From UBA5436 sp050951845 (GTDB lineage Bacteria; Bacillota; Clostridia; Saccharofermentanales; DTU023), in contig JBMNJV010000001.1 of the NCBI GenBank assembly GCA_050951845.1, forward strand, positions 1-64,000: a stretch of DNA of 64,000 nt. Reading direction: 5' to 3'. The notes under the pieces are model-generated. The model was not told the origin of the DNA. It worked only from the letters and a program-made list of their open reading frames with translations, and did no database searches. Below are positions 40,672 to 49,826 of this stretch, in pieces; the stretch's first letter is position 1, and each line of letters begins with the position of its first letter. The position numbers and the translations under genes are program-made.

Positions 40672-41490
40672 TTATATAATCCTCTGAATCTGAATTAAAG
40701 CTTGCTCAATATCTGAAACATGAATCATATTACCATTTGATTTGATTGCTTCAGGAAAATTGATGGCAATTGCATGATGGCAAGCTTCAAATAAAGGTTG
40801 GTCGTTCCAGGTATCACCGACTGCAATTGTGCGAAGAGGATTAATTTCCAGCCATTTGATCAAGTCGGTTACAGCTTTGCCTTTATCGATGCCGGATGGT
40901 AAAAAATCAAAACAATCGTTGTGCGGGAAAACTGTGATTTCCGCTTGCTCCAATTCGTCTTTAATTTCTTCGATAAATTGTTCTATTTCAACACGAGTTC
41001 GCACATCTGCAAAAAATGGTGTTACCTCTAACTCATTCGGTTGAAGCCAGATTTTATCTCCGAATTTTGCAATAAGCTTTTTTTTCAAATCAGCCAGAAC
41101 TTGTATTGATTCAGGTTTAACTTTTGCATTAAAACAGTATTCCGGAGGTATCTCAACACCAAAAACAGTTTGTATGCCGTTTTCACCAATCAGCCAAATT
41201 TTTGATAAATTTGCCTGACGACAAAAACCCATCAAGTAGTAAATCGGCTTACCGGATGCAATTGCCAAGTGATGTCCGGCAGCACTGAATTCTTGCAAAC
41301 ATCGTAAAGTTTCCGGTTCCATCGGTTTGCCCAAAGCAGCCAGAGTATTATCCAGATCGAAGACTATCAAATATTTTTCTGAAGTAAGATCGATTGTCAG
41401 CTGATCTTGTGCCATGATTAATACATCATTATCTGCATGGTCTAAAAGCATGATGTTTTCTTTATTGTTTTCAGAGAATTGTTTTGACAT
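40672..41490 (-). CDS. HAD-superfamily sugar-phosphatase-like hydrolase (IIB type)
   Basis: A 272-residue cytosolic phosphatase. Motif I is FDLDNTLAALG with the nucleophile Asp, motif II ASGKP, and motif IV VAVGDTWNDQPLFEA. The cap inserted between motifs II and III and the overall size fit Cof-type or sucrose/mannosyl-phosphate phosphatases. An extra about 35-residue N-terminal segment (MSKQFSENNKENIML) precedes the domain. The start has AAGGAAGAT upstream. It is 10 nt below the GH13 gene, so the pair probably acts on related sugars. Confidence 0.85.
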   Translation of the reverse strand: MSKQFSENNKENIMLLDHADNDVLIMAQDQLTIDLTSEKYLIVFDLDNTLAALGKPMEPETLRCLQEFSAAGHHLAIASGKPIYYLMGFCRQANLSKIWLIGENGIQTVFGVEIPPEYCFNAKVKPESIQVLADLKKKLIAKFGDKIWLQPNELEVTPFFADVRTRVEIEQFIEEIKDELEQAEITVFPHNDCFDFLPSGIDKGKAVTDLIKWLEINPLRTIAVGDTWNDQPLFEACHHAIAINFPEAIKSNGNMIHVSDIEQALIQIQRII

Positions 41491-41500
41491 ATCTTCCTTT

Positions 41501-42829
41501 TCATCTTTCCATCAGCCAGATCTCAGCACTGCAGGGAGCCAGGGTACTGCCGCCGCCAAAATCATGCAAGGTGTCGGTAATTAATTCCTGAGCCTGACCA
41601 CAGCCGGCATCAAAATGAATTGTTACAGGCTGATCAGCCATATTAATTGCAACGAGAATCCGTTCCTGATCCGACTTCCGTTCAAAGATAAACTGCTGAT
41701 TATTGAGATGGACTGTCCGATAACTGCCGAATGCCAAGGCATGACTGTTTTTGCGAATTTCAGTCAGTCTATGCAAAAAATCGGTCAATTCATTCCACAG
41801 CGGTTGTTCAAAAGCCGGTCTTAAATTCCAATCTTGTTCACCGGTATCACCATGCACACCCCATTCCGAGCCGTAATAAACCGCCGGAATACCGGGTTGA
41901 GTGAACATTATCGTATATGCTAAAGGAAGATTTTCCGCGTTTTGAATTACAGTTGCAACCCGCTTAATATCATGATTGTCAACAAATGAAATCATTTTGT
42001 TTTCGCCATGATAAAGAGCCCAGGGTTCCGGATTAAATTGTCTTTGTAAGGAATGGGCAATTTCAAATAAGTTTTTCGAATTGAAAGCTGAAACATTTCC
42101 TTTGGCACATTCATAATTTGTTACTGAATGACACATTTCTGAATTCATGATTTGTTTATAGTTACCATGAATCATTTCACCGATCAGGAAAAATTCCGGA
42201 TTAATATTCAGACAATGTTGGCGCAAGCGTTTGAGAAAGTTCTTGTCAACCATATATGCTACGTCCAGTCTCAAACCGGAAATTCCGTATTCCTCAATCC
42301 ATTCGGTAACCGAATTCAATAAATAATCGACAACTGCCGGATTAGACAAATTCAGCTTAACTAAATCATAATGTCCTTCCCAGCCTTCATACCAGAATCC
42401 GTCATCATAATTACTATTACGGTTAAAATCGATGAAAAACCAGTCTTTATATTGAGAATCGCCTTTATTTCGCCTTAAATCCTGAAATGCCCAAAATCCG
42501 CGACCGACATGATTGAAAACACCGTCAAGCATCAGGCGAATCCCTGCTTTTCCGTATTCACTGCAAATTCGCTTGAAATCTTCGTTAGTGCCCAGCCTGC
42601 GGTCTATTTTGCGCATATCTCTGGTATCGTAACCATGTTTATCACTGTCGAATAATGGATTGAACAAAACTGCATTCACACCCATTTTTTTCAAATGAGG
42701 CAGCCAGTCCAACAAGCGATTGATCCGCGGAGAAGCCGGATCAGCAGCTGCTTCCGGTTGATTTGTCCGCGGTACATTACATAACCCTAAAGGATATATT
42801 TGATAGATTACTGAATTGTTATACCACAT
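41501..42829 (-). CDS. GH13 alpha-amylase-family glycosidase
   Basis: A 442-residue cytosolic enzyme, no signal peptide, probably hydrolysing short alpha-glucans (maltodextrinase/neopullulanase type) though without their N-terminal domain. All four conserved GH13 regions are visible: LDGVFNHVG (101-109), GLRLDVAY with nucleophile Asp189, IGEMIHG with acid/base Glu218, and FVDNHD with Asp287. The C-terminal beta domain ends STLAPCSAEIWLMER. Start at 42829 behind AGGAATAGCT. It is first in a two-gene unit with the HAD phosphatase. Confidence 0.92.
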   Translation of the reverse strand: MWYNNSVIYQIYPLGLCNVPRTNQPEAAADPASPRINRLLDWLPHLKKMGVNAVLFNPLFDSDKHGYDTRDMRKIDRRLGTNEDFKRICSEYGKAGIRLMLDGVFNHVGRGFWAFQDLRRNKGDSQYKDWFFIDFNRNSNYDDGFWYEGWEGHYDLVKLNLSNPAVVDYLLNSVTEWIEEYGISGLRLDVAYMVDKNFLKRLRQHCLNINPEFFLIGEMIHGNYKQIMNSEMCHSVTNYECAKGNVSAFNSKNLFEIAHSLQRQFNPEPWALYHGENKMISFVDNHDIKRVATVIQNAENLPLAYTIMFTQPGIPAVYYGSEWGVHGDTGEQDWNLRPAFEQPLWNELTDFLHRLTEIRKNSHALAFGSYRTVHLNNQQFIFERKSDQERILVAINMADQPVTIHFDAGCGQAQELITDTLHDFGGGSTLAPCSAEIWLMER

Positions 42830-42866
42830 AGCTATTCCTATTTTTCTTTAATATTTTTAATGTTTT

Positions 42867-42912
42867 TAATGTTTTATTATTTTTATTATTTTTATTATTT
42901 TTATTATTTTTA
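42867..42912. repeat. (ATTATTTTT)n microsatellite
   Basis: About five tandem ATTATTTTT units, extended left by degenerate TAATGTTTT copies from about 42849. It lies between the GH13 start and the terminator of the next gene and is likely slippage-prone. Confidence 0.85.
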
Positions 42913-42920
42913 ATATTTTA

Positions 42921-42957
42921 AAAATCTCCTGAAATCAAACTAAAGTCAGGAGATTTT
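42921..42957 (-). terminator. Rho-independent terminator of the 42999 dehydrogenase gene
   Basis: AAAATCTCCTGA (42921-42932) pairs with TCAGGAGATTTT (42946-42957), 13-nt loop; read leftward the stem runs into a T-rich tract made by the microsatellite. Confidence 0.88.
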
Positions 42958-42998
42958 GAGTAATTTTAGTCAATTTTGCTTTTCTCTAGGCATATTTA

Positions 42999-43742
42999 TC
43001 AGCAGTCAACTCCGCCATCAACTCTGAGCAATTGACCTGTAATAAATGATGAATCTTCTGTAGCAAAGAATAAAGCAACAGTGCCGATTTCACGACCCAC
43101 ACCTAATTTTTTGAGAGGTGACATCTGTTTCATCGGTTCCATAGCCTCTTCACCACCGGCAGAATCTAACATTTCGGTTTGAATCGCACCAGGTAAAATA
43201 CCGTTAACACGGATTTCCGGTCCTAATTCTCGCGCCATGGCTTTGGTCAAACCGTTAACTGCATGTTTGGAAGTCGCATATACACAGGGTCCCCATTTTG
43301 CGGCAGTACCTGCAACCGAACCGGTATTGATAATTGCACCTGATCCTTTTTCTTTCATGATCGGAGCTACTGCTTTGGTCATTAAGAAATACGCATCAAC
43401 GTTAATTTTCATAACATTTTGATACTCATCATAATCCAGATCCAAAATATTTTTGAAGCTGACAACGCCGGCATTATTGAATAAAACATCAATAGTTCCG
43501 TAAGCTTCCATTGTTTTATCAACAACATTTTGAATATCTTCAGGTTTAGACATGTCGGCTACAACATAAATTGCGTCGCCGCCTTTTTCTTTAATTGTAT
43601 CAACAACTTCTTTAGCCCGATTTTCACGTCTGCCGACTACTACAACTTTTGCACCCTCTTCAGCAAAAACATATGCTGTATCTCTGCCCATGCCTGAAGT
43701 AGAACCTGTAACAATTGCAACTTTTCCATCTAGTCTTCCCAT
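42999..43742 (-). CDS. Short-chain dehydrogenase/reductase (FabG-like)
   Basis: A 247-residue NAD(P)-dependent oxidoreductase. Nucleotide loop VTGSTSGMGRD (11-21), NNAGVV, catalytic Ser in NTGSVAG, catalytic YATSK, and the C-terminal ITGQLLRVDGG. The loop after the first beta strand (VVGRRENR) with basic residues favours NADPH. Substrate unknown: 3-oxoacyl, hydroxysteroid or sugar dehydrogenases share this pattern. Start behind GGAGGTTAAAA. It stands alone, with its own terminator. Confidence 0.88.
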   Translation of the reverse strand: MGRLDGKVAIVTGSTSGMGRDTAYVFAEEGAKVVVVGRRENRAKEVVDTIKEKGGDAIYVVADMSKPEDIQNVVDKTMEAYGTIDVLFNNAGVVSFKNILDLDYDEYQNVMKINVDAYFLMTKAVAPIMKEKGSGAIINTGSVAGTAAKWGPCVYATSKHAVNGLTKAMARELGPEIRVNGILPGAIQTEMLDSAGGEEAMEPMKQMSPLKKLGVGREIGTVALFFATEDSSFITGQLLRVDGGVDC

Positions 43743-44028
43743 TTTTAACCTCCGAGATTTTTAGATGCTCTAGATAAATTATTCATTTTCATACTTTATT
43801 AAAAGATAAATGATTTATTTAGAACACCATATAATTTGTTTTCGAGAAATCTTATATATAATAACAAATTTGACTAAATATTCACAATCATTCTTTTGTT
43901 AAAAACAATTGCAACGTAAATTATTAAACTCAAATAAAAAAATACTGATCTGCAAATCCGATCCCTAAATCGTTTTTTGCTGAGGTGTCCCCAAAAAAGT
44001 TAGCCAAAAAAGTTTGTCAAAAAAGTTA
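43743..44028. other. AT-rich upstream region of the dehydrogenase gene
   Basis: No gene seen. The right end (43982-44028) has short repeats of AAAAAAGTTAGCC and AAAAAAGTTTGTC that lead into the 91-bp array. Confidence 0.5.
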
Positions 44029-44324
44029 GCCAAAAAAGCCGGTGCTGTGGATCCGAATTAGCAGTGAACCCACACACCCGTAATTTTTGACACCCCAGGC
44101 CTTATTTCAAATGACTTTATGCCAAAAAAGCCGGTGCTGTGGATCCGAATCGGCAGTGAACCCACATACCCGTAATTTTTGACACCCAGGCTTTATTTCA
44201 AACGACTTTATGCCAAAAAAGCCGGCGCTGTGGATCCGAATCGGCAGTGAACCCACATACCCGTAATTTTTGACACCCAGGCTTTATTTCAAATGACTTT
44301 ATATCAAAAAAGCCGGTGCTGTGA
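44029..44324. repeat. Array of three and a half 91-bp palindromic repeats
   Basis: Units begin GCCAAAAAAGCCGGTGCTGTGG at 44029, 44121 and 44212, with a partial at about 44303; period 91-92 bp. On the reverse strand each reads GTGTCAAAAATTACGGG...CACAGC.CCGGCTTTTTTGGCA, the same order as the repeats at 5041-5188, with outer arms GTGTCAA/TTGGCA and inner arms TGTGG/CCACA. The array lies just beyond the lipoprotein gene 44406-44885, with the T-run facing so as to stop its transcript. Confidence 0.85.
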
Positions 44325-44328
44325 ATTA

Positions 44329-44365
44329 AAATCCCGCTGGACCAATATTTAGCACAACGGGACTT
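44329..44365 (-). terminator. Probable terminator of the 44406 lipoprotein gene
   Basis: AATCCCG (44330-44336) pairs with CGGGACTT (44358-44365, one wobble). Read leftward it is followed by TTTTAATTC. It lies 41 bp beyond the stop codon. Confidence 0.6.
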
Positions 44366-44405
44366 GTTTTCAAAAGCTCTATCTCATGATTGAATTGCAT
44401 TACAA

Positions 44406-44885
44406 TTATTTGTTTGGAATGCTCACTGTTACAGGATCAAATTCTTTAATAGTCGAATAATCGTCTGCTAAAAGTGAAAATACAATCTCCATAGATTTCA
44501 CTTGATCATATTCTTCTTCTTCCAATGCAAAACCCAGTGCATAATAGTTTTCTTCATAACCTTTCGGTTCAAGTTCTGTTGTAAACAAGGGGAAATCATC
44601 TTCTTTACCGTTATCAAATTTTACACTTTCCATATGGACTCTGAGTTTTTTATCGGTTGTGTTTTCAACCTTTAAATGATATTCGGGACCGAAAATTGCT
44701 TCCTTTTCATATTTGAGAAATGATATTTTTATTCCATCCTGATCGATCAATACACCGTCTTCTTTTTTTGCTTCTTCTTTTTTTGCTTCTTCTTTTTTAC
44801 CGCAACCTGCAATAGAAACAATTAATAAAGTTACTAAAAGCAAGCTTAACGTTCTGATCAAATTCTGTTTTAATTTCTTTTTCAT
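44406..44885 (-). CDS. Small lipoprotein sharing a domain with the 636-residue lipoprotein
   Basis: A 159-residue lipoprotein: signal helix LIRTLSLLLVTLLIVS, lipobox IAGC (Cys28), then a short Lys/Glu linker (KKEEAKKEEAKKEDG). Residues about 45-159 form one domain beginning LIDQDGIKISFLKYE, which matches the C-terminal domain of 5358-7268 (VKFDNGKEDDFPLFTTEL against VKFDNGVEDKYPLFITEL). The paired pattern of Gly-Pro-Glu near ..FGPEYHLKVEN.. and a terminal VTV.IP suggests a beta-sandwich. Function unknown. Confidence 0.78.
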   Translation of the reverse strand: MKKKLKQNLIRTLSLLLVTLLIVSIAGCGKKEEAKKEEAKKEDGVLIDQDGIKISFLKYEKEAIFGPEYHLKVENTTDKKLRVHMESVKFDNGKEDDFPLFTTELEPKGYEENYYALGFALEEEEYDQVKSMEIVFSLLADDYSTIKEFDPVTVSIPNK

Positions 44886-44957
44886 AATCTTCTCCTATTA
44901 TTTTTTAACTAAATTCTATTTAAATTAATTTTAACCTGTTTTCAAATTAGTTTTTAT

Positions 44958-45878
44958 TTATTTCCCTTGGAAGCTTTCAATGATTTGGATTACATCTGCA
45001 TCTTCAAGCGAAATCTTTCCCCTTGGCGTTTCTGTCCAAATGGTTACTTGATATTCCAGATCACCGTCTACAGCAAATAAATATGTTAAAGAACGACCAT
45101 AACTCTTTCCGGTAAATCCGGTAAATGATTTTCCACCGATTTCGATCGGGTCGAGATCTTCAGACTCATCATAATATTTCTTATCAACTTCCATTAAAAT
45201 CAGATCCGGACCGCCATAACTTAAATTTATACCCGGTGCATCCATTGCTTCAAAAGGATCTTCTGTCCCCTTCATCAAACTCACAGTTTTTGTAGATTCT
45301 ACACCGTCGGCATCAATCGACGGAAATGCAAACCAGCCTTCCGGAACAGATACCGAGAATTCTTCCGTTTCATAAATTTCGCCCGGAGAGGCTTGATCGG
45401 TATTTATTTCCTCAGTTTTATCAACATCTTCAGCCTCGGTTTTATCAGCATCTTCATCTTCGGTTTTATCAACATCTTCATCTTCAGCTTTATTTTCATC
45501 AGCATCTTCAGCTTCGGTTTCGGCGGTTTCTTCGACCTCTGTTTTCTCGGTTTCTTCGACCTCTGTTTTCTCGGTTTCTTTGGTAGTTTCTTCTGCTGCT
45601 TCAGACTCCTCACTCTCTGTTTTCTCAGTTTCTGCAACTTCTTCAGTTTCTGTAACGTCCTCGGTTTCTGCAACTTCTTCGGATTCTTTTACTTCTTCTG
45701 ATTCTGTAACTTTTTCACTTTCTTCAGCCTTTTCACTCTCCGTTGCATCAGTTTTTTCAGCATCTTCCCTACCGTTTCTTGCTTTCAGATCTGAATCATC
45801 AGCTTTTTTATTACATGCCATTAATGAAAAAACCATGATTAATGCTAAAAGAACTACTGACAACTTGTTTTTTTTCAT
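44958..45878 (-). CDS. Lipoprotein with acidic repeat linker, function unknown
   Basis: A 306-residue lipoprotein starting MKKNKLSVVLLALIMVFSL with lipobox LMAC. The start is set at 45878 because GGAGGAAAATATA precedes it; an ATG five codons earlier lies in that site. Residues about 25-155 are an acidic low-complexity region of EVEETEKTE and DVDKTEDED units. The C-terminal about 145 residues (EEFSVSVPEGWFAFPSI onward) form a compact domain resembling PsbP-like or DUF1795-like lipoprotein domains; this match is loose. It lies between two other lipoprotein genes on the same strand. Confidence 0.72.
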   Translation of the reverse strand: MKKNKLSVVLLALIMVFSLMACNKKADDSDLKARNGREDAEKTDATESEKAEESEKVTESEEVKESEEVAETEDVTETEEVAETEKTESEESEAAEETTKETEKTEVEETEKTEVEETAETEAEDADENKAEDEDVDKTEDEDADKTEAEDVDKTEEINTDQASPGEIYETEEFSVSVPEGWFAFPSIDADGVESTKTVSLMKGTEDPFEAMDAPGINLSYGGPDLILMEVDKKYYDESEDLDPIEIGGKSFTGFTGKSYGRSLTYLFAVDGDLEYQVTIWTETPRGKISLEDADVIQIIESFQGK

Positions 45879-45945
45879 TATATTTTCCTCCATTATTTCA
45901 AATACATATTATTCATAATTCAGTGAAGATTTAGTTAAGGTTCAG

Positions 45946-47328
45946 TTAAGGCACCATTCTCTGCGCCGGCTGCTCTACCTCTTGCCGCTCAATTCCGCCG
46001 ATAACAAAACCGAAGGGATCATTTTCTCTATATTCCTGTCTTTGCAATACCGTAATTAAATAATTGATTTTCAAACCGCTATTTTCATCCTCCAGCAAAA
46101 TTTCAACTTCCCATTTGCCCGGTGAAACTTCCTCACTTGAGGTAATGTCTAATAAATAACCGGCATGTTCGAGATCAGTTAATCGGGCAATTTCATATTT
46201 CTCATGTCGATCCGGTGTATAGTTGACTAAATAGCCGTCATACTCCGGTATCTCTTGGTTTAAATGACCATAAAGACTCAAGACATATTCATCAAACAAC
46301 CATTGTTCCAGAGGTAAAGTCGGTGTATCCGGATCCGGCTCATAAGGAAACGGCTGCTGCAGATTAACCAATTTGGCTAAGCAAGACCAATAGTAATGAT
46401 CAGTTTCATAAAAATAACCGGACTTGGTATCAGCACCGAATATCAGGCACGCTTCATCATATTCAAACTGAGTATAGGCGTACATTTTACAAAAATCCAT
46501 AAAAGGAGAATCTAAGGTTAAATCTTCAGGCTGCCATTTTTCTTGCGGAATTACAATTTCAACTTCTTCCTCCCGGCCGTTATAGGCTAAAAACCATTCG
46601 GAACGATAGTCTCCTTTGGTACAGACCAAGCGGAAATTCGGGATGCTTTCTGTCAAAAAACCGTTGAATTCATAAAGATCTCCTTGGTTACCGGTTGCCT
46701 GAAAAACTTCCAGTATCGGATGAAAATACATCAAATTAACAATTAGATCGCCATACTCCAAAGTCACGGTCACATCATCGGACTCTATTCTGAACCGAAT
46801 CGGTCTCGCAAGCTCCGGTCCCATAGTATTGTCTAAAAATGTAATAGTTTGATCAGCGGAATCTAAAGCTTTGAATTCTGCCGATTGTTCACTCGGGAAT
46901 ATTGTAATCAGATTGGACCTGTTTTCAATCTCTGATTGATCACCCGGTTCGGATTGAGTTGTCGTTTTCTCGGGACTTTCCCCGAAAGTTTGAGGAGTTT
47001 CAGATTCTGTTTGAATTTCAGAGCGGGATTCCGTTTGGGTTTGAAATTCGGATTGAATTTCAGTTTCAGAGAAAGTCTCAGGTTGAGGCTCAGTTTCGGA
47101 GAAAGTTTCCGATTGAGGCTCAGTTTCAATTTCCGAATTAAGTTCAGTTCGAGCCTCAGACCCGGTTACAGTCTTATCAGCTTTTTCAGCAATAGATTCT
47201 TTATTTTTGACTAATTTATCTCCTGTATCTTTTTGCCCTGCAGAACAAGAACTCAAAAGGGACAATATCATGATTGATACCAGAGAAATAACAAAGACTG
47301 CTTTCATAATATATAATGTTTTTTTCAT
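45946..47328 (-). CDS. Lipoprotein with Ser/Glu/Thr/Gln-rich linker, function unknown
   Basis: A 460-residue lipoprotein: signal helix AVFVISLVSIMILSLL and lipobox LSSC (about Cys28). Residues about 50-140 are a repetitive linker of SETEPQPETF and QTESRSEIQ units. The remaining about 310 residues form an unrecognised domain with many aromatic residues (ANGREEEVEIVIPQEKW region is YNGREEEVEIVIPQEKW), ending PAQRMVP. It is first of three same-strand lipoprotein genes (45946, 44958, 44406), which may be co-expressed surface proteins. Confidence 0.7.
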   Translation of the reverse strand: MKKTLYIMKAVFVISLVSIMILSLLSSCSAGQKDTGDKLVKNKESIAEKADKTVTGSEARTELNSEIETEPQSETFSETEPQPETFSETEIQSEFQTQTESRSEIQTESETPQTFGESPEKTTTQSEPGDQSEIENRSNLITIFPSEQSAEFKALDSADQTITFLDNTMGPELARPIRFRIESDDVTVTLEYGDLIVNLMYFHPILEVFQATGNQGDLYEFNGFLTESIPNFRLVCTKGDYRSEWFLAYNGREEEVEIVIPQEKWQPEDLTLDSPFMDFCKMYAYTQFEYDEACLIFGADTKSGYFYETDHYYWSCLAKLVNLQQPFPYEPDPDTPTLPLEQWLFDEYVLSLYGHLNQEIPEYDGYLVNYTPDRHEKYEIARLTDLEHAGYLLDITSSEEVSPGKWEVEILLEDENSGLKINYLITVLQRQEYRENDPFGFVIGGIERQEVEQPAQRMVP

Positions 47329-47510
47329 ACTATCCTCAAAAAATAATCAACATTGTATCCACAATGTTTTTCTAATGAATGTTTTTCAAGATAATTTATC
47401 CGTATTTCAGTATATATTCTTTTCTGATAAAGAACCAATCTTAAGCTTTTGTTAATATAGTTTTAATTCTTAAAAAGGTACTATGTTTGATCCTGATAAT
47501 ATATTTGTAA

Positions 47511-47615
47511 ATTATTAGAAATGTGCTAGTATTTAACCACTGATAATTATTAGAAATGTGCTAGTATTTAACCACTGATAATTATAATAAATGTGTTGGT
47601 ATTTAATCACTGATA
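47511..47615. repeat. Three tandem copies of a 35-bp unit upstream of the lipid kinase gene
   Basis: ATTATTAGAAATGTGCTAGT and 15 further bases are present at 47511-47545 and 47546-47580 exactly and at 47581-47615 with several changes. The array ends about 20-40 bp before the gene start, so it must overlap its promoter or leader. Confidence 0.88.
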
Positions 47616-47656
47616 TATAAATAAATCTTAATAAAATGATGGGCACGGTGTTTACA

Positions 47657-48559
47657 ATGAGAAAAATTATGGTCATCATTAATCCTAAAGCGGGAAATGA
47701 AAGTGCAATAACAATCAGAAAACAATTGATTTCTCACTTGAATAAATATTTCGACCATGTACAGGTCAAAGTCACTCAAAAAGCAGGCGATGCTGAATTA
47801 TTTGCCACAGAAGCAGCTCAAAAAGAATTTGAAGCTATTTGTTCGGTCGGTGGTGACGGTACGGTCAACGAGATTTTTCACGGTATCGTTAACCAATCTC
47901 ATCGTCCGAAAGTTGCGATTATCCCGAGCGGAACCGGTAATCTGCTCGCCAAAGTTCTCGGCGTTTCCGCGATCAGAGTATGGGCTATCAGATCTTTTGA
48001 ATTTGACAGAACCAAATTAATCGATATAGGTCTGTGCAATGATCGGGTTTTTAATCTATTTGCCAGTATCGGCCCGATTCCGGATGCTATGCATGAAGTC
48101 ACCAATGAAGAAAAAAAATGGTTCGGTCTTTTAGCATATTTAAAAAACTCTATGGAAAATTTAGCAACCAGTGAAGAATATGATTTAGATATTAAAACCG
48201 ATAGCGGAAATTATCGAGGCAAGGTCGATCATCTTGTCATAAGTATTACAAATAAATTAGGTACTCTGGTCTTTACCAAAGAAAATCAAAGTTTATCCAA
48301 TGGGAAAGCCAATCTGTTTATTCTCAAAGACAGCCATTTTATCCCGCGGCTGGCCACTCTTTCCAGTGCTTTATCCGGTAAAGTTGAACAAAGTGAACAA
48401 GTTGAGCATTGTATCGCTTCCAGTATTTCAATAGCTTCACTTGATCAACAAGAAATCTTCGTAGATTTGGACGGCGAAAAAGGCCCTGCTTTGCCTGTCG
48501 AAATCCAAATACTCCGACAACAAATCGAAGTGTACTTACCCAATACATATAAAGATTAA
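47657..48559 (+). CDS. Diacylglycerol-kinase-family lipid kinase (YegS/BmrU-like)
   Basis: Phosphorylates a lipid such as diacylglycerol with ATP at the membrane; possibly recycles lipoteichoic-acid diacylglycerol. The nucleotide motifs are visible: INPKAGNES near the N-terminus, SVGGDGTVNEIFHGI and IPSGTGNLLAKVLG. The 300-residue length is normal. The start is uncertain: ATG 47657 gives the usual MRKIMVIINPKAG start, while ATG 47636 is also open; neither has a good ribosome site. The C-terminus (LPNTYKD) and stop are duplicated 61 bp downstream. Confidence 0.85.
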   Translation: MRKIMVIINPKAGNESAITIRKQLISHLNKYFDHVQVKVTQKAGDAELFATEAAQKEFEAICSVGGDGTVNEIFHGIVNQSHRPKVAIIPSGTGNLLAKVLGVSAIRVWAIRSFEFDRTKLIDIGLCNDRVFNLFASIGPIPDAMHEVTNEEKKWFGLLAYLKNSMENLATSEEYDLDIKTDSGNYRGKVDHLVISITNKLGTLVFTKENQSLSNGKANLFILKDSHFIPRLATLSSALSGKVEQSEQVEHCIASSISIASLDQQEIFVDLDGEKGPALPVEIQILRQQIEVYLPNTYKD

Positions 48560-48620
48560 GTTATGAAAAAGCTGTCGCTACTTCTCAAACCGGTACTTAC
48601 CCAATACATATAAAGATTAA
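48532..48620. repeat. 28-bp duplication of the lipid kinase gene end
   Basis: GTACTTACCCAATACATATA and the following AAGATTAA are found at 48532-48559, ending exactly at the stop codon, and again at 48593-48620. Confidence 0.92.
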
Positions 48621-48877
48621 ATTTGTTTTGATAACCGGATAATTTATGTTCTGCCGTCAATAATCGGTACCTGATGCCGGCTCATAAGAAATAGTATTGC
48701 TGAAATAATCACTGTTTGCTGAAAACAGATGATTTCTAGATCTTTCTGTATCTTATGTTATGAAAATTCATTTTCAGATCAGGTAATATGAGATTACTTC
48801 GAAACAGAAATTATTGTTTTATATAGTTAACTCGTTTTTATTAAACAAAACATATTGAATATAAGGAAGGTATAACC
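48621..48877. other. Intergenic region before the FMN reductase gene
   Basis: AT-rich, no gene seen. AAGGAAGGTATAACC at its end is the ribosome site of the next gene. Confidence 0.4.
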
Positions 48878-49426
48878 ATGAAAAAAGTATTAATGGTCGT
48901 CGGCTCAATGCGTAACGGATCTTTTAATCAACAGGTAGCAAATCATATTGCTGAATTACTGACAGATAAGGCAGAAGTATCTTTTTTAGACTATAAAGAT
49001 GTACCTTTTATGAATCAAGATATTGAATCCCCTACACCTGACGCGGTGAAACGTGTGCGTGCAGAAGTTGATGCTGCTGACGGTTTATGGATTGTTTCAC
49101 CGGAACATAATCATAGTATTCCCGCTGTATTAAAAAATTTCCTCGATTGGATCAGCCGTCCGAATGAAGCAAATAACCCTAAATCCGGCAAAGCTTCAGC
49201 CGGTAAAAAAGTGACTTTAAGCGGAATCGGCGGTTCAAACGGAACGGCAGGCTGCAGAAAGAATTTATTTGATTTATGTGAATTTATCGGGATGAACGTT
49301 GTCGGCGATGAAGGAACCGGTTTGCATTTTAACCGTGAGACTTTTTCCACAGGTAAAGTCACATTTTCCGAAGAAGATGATGCAAAATTACTCGCCCAAG
49401 CCGATGCTTTTTTAGCTGCACTCTAA
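48878..49426 (+). CDS. NAD(P)H-dependent FMN reductase, flavodoxin-like fold
   Basis: A 182-residue flavoprotein that uses NAD(P)H to reduce FMN, quinones or related acceptors. It begins MKKVLMVVGSMRNGSFNQQV, with the FMN phosphate loop GSMRNGSFN, and has the family signature SPEHNHSIPAVLKNFLDWIS around residues 67-90. Strong ribosome site AAGGAAGG. It stands alone and is followed by a bidirectional hairpin at 49597-49630. Confidence 0.88.
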   Translation: MKKVLMVVGSMRNGSFNQQVANHIAELLTDKAEVSFLDYKDVPFMNQDIESPTPDAVKRVRAEVDAADGLWIVSPEHNHSIPAVLKNFLDWISRPNEANNPKSGKASAGKKVTLSGIGGSNGTAGCRKNLFDLCEFIGMNVVGDEGTGLHFNRETFSTGKVTFSEEDDAKLLAQADAFLAAL

Positions 49427-49596
49427 TCCGTTTTGAAAAGTTTGATTATGATGTTTCAAAAAAGAGACATTTCAACCAAGAAATGTAAACACTTAATCTT
49501 CATTCAAAATATAATCTGCCGGAAAATTAATAACTTATAATAACAACATAGTTGTTTATTAATAGATTTTCTCTCCTTAAAAAACTTTATTCTCGT

Positions 49597-49630
49597 AAAA
49601 AGCAGATCGTTTTAACACAATCTGCTTTTT
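49597..49630 (+). terminator. Rho-independent terminator after the FMN reductase gene
   Basis: AAAAAGCAGAT (49597-49607) pairs with ATCTGCTTTTT (49620-49630), followed by AATTTATTT; the A-run on the left lets it act in both directions. It lies 170 bp beyond the stop. The surrounding gap 49427-49826 shows no gene. Confidence 0.85.
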
Positions 49631-49826
49631 AATTTATTTAAACGTGATTCAAATCACTATTATATTTAATAAAGAGTATTATAATAAAGATAAATCGTTT
49701 TATTGATTAAATGTAAAATTGATAATTAAGTTATATGATGAAATCAACACTTACATCATTTTCTGAATATTAGTTATTAGTTTGACTTTTGCTCAATAAA
49801 ACAAAAATCCAAATAGCGAGGTCATT

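Noticed and set aside
44029..44324. CRISPR array
   Set aside because: The whole 91-bp unit is repeated, with no variable spacers and no cas genes; the same holds for 52839-53117.
45393..45701. Rightward Phe/Ile-rich open frame
   Set aside because: Complement of the acidic repeat linker of the 44958 lipoprotein.
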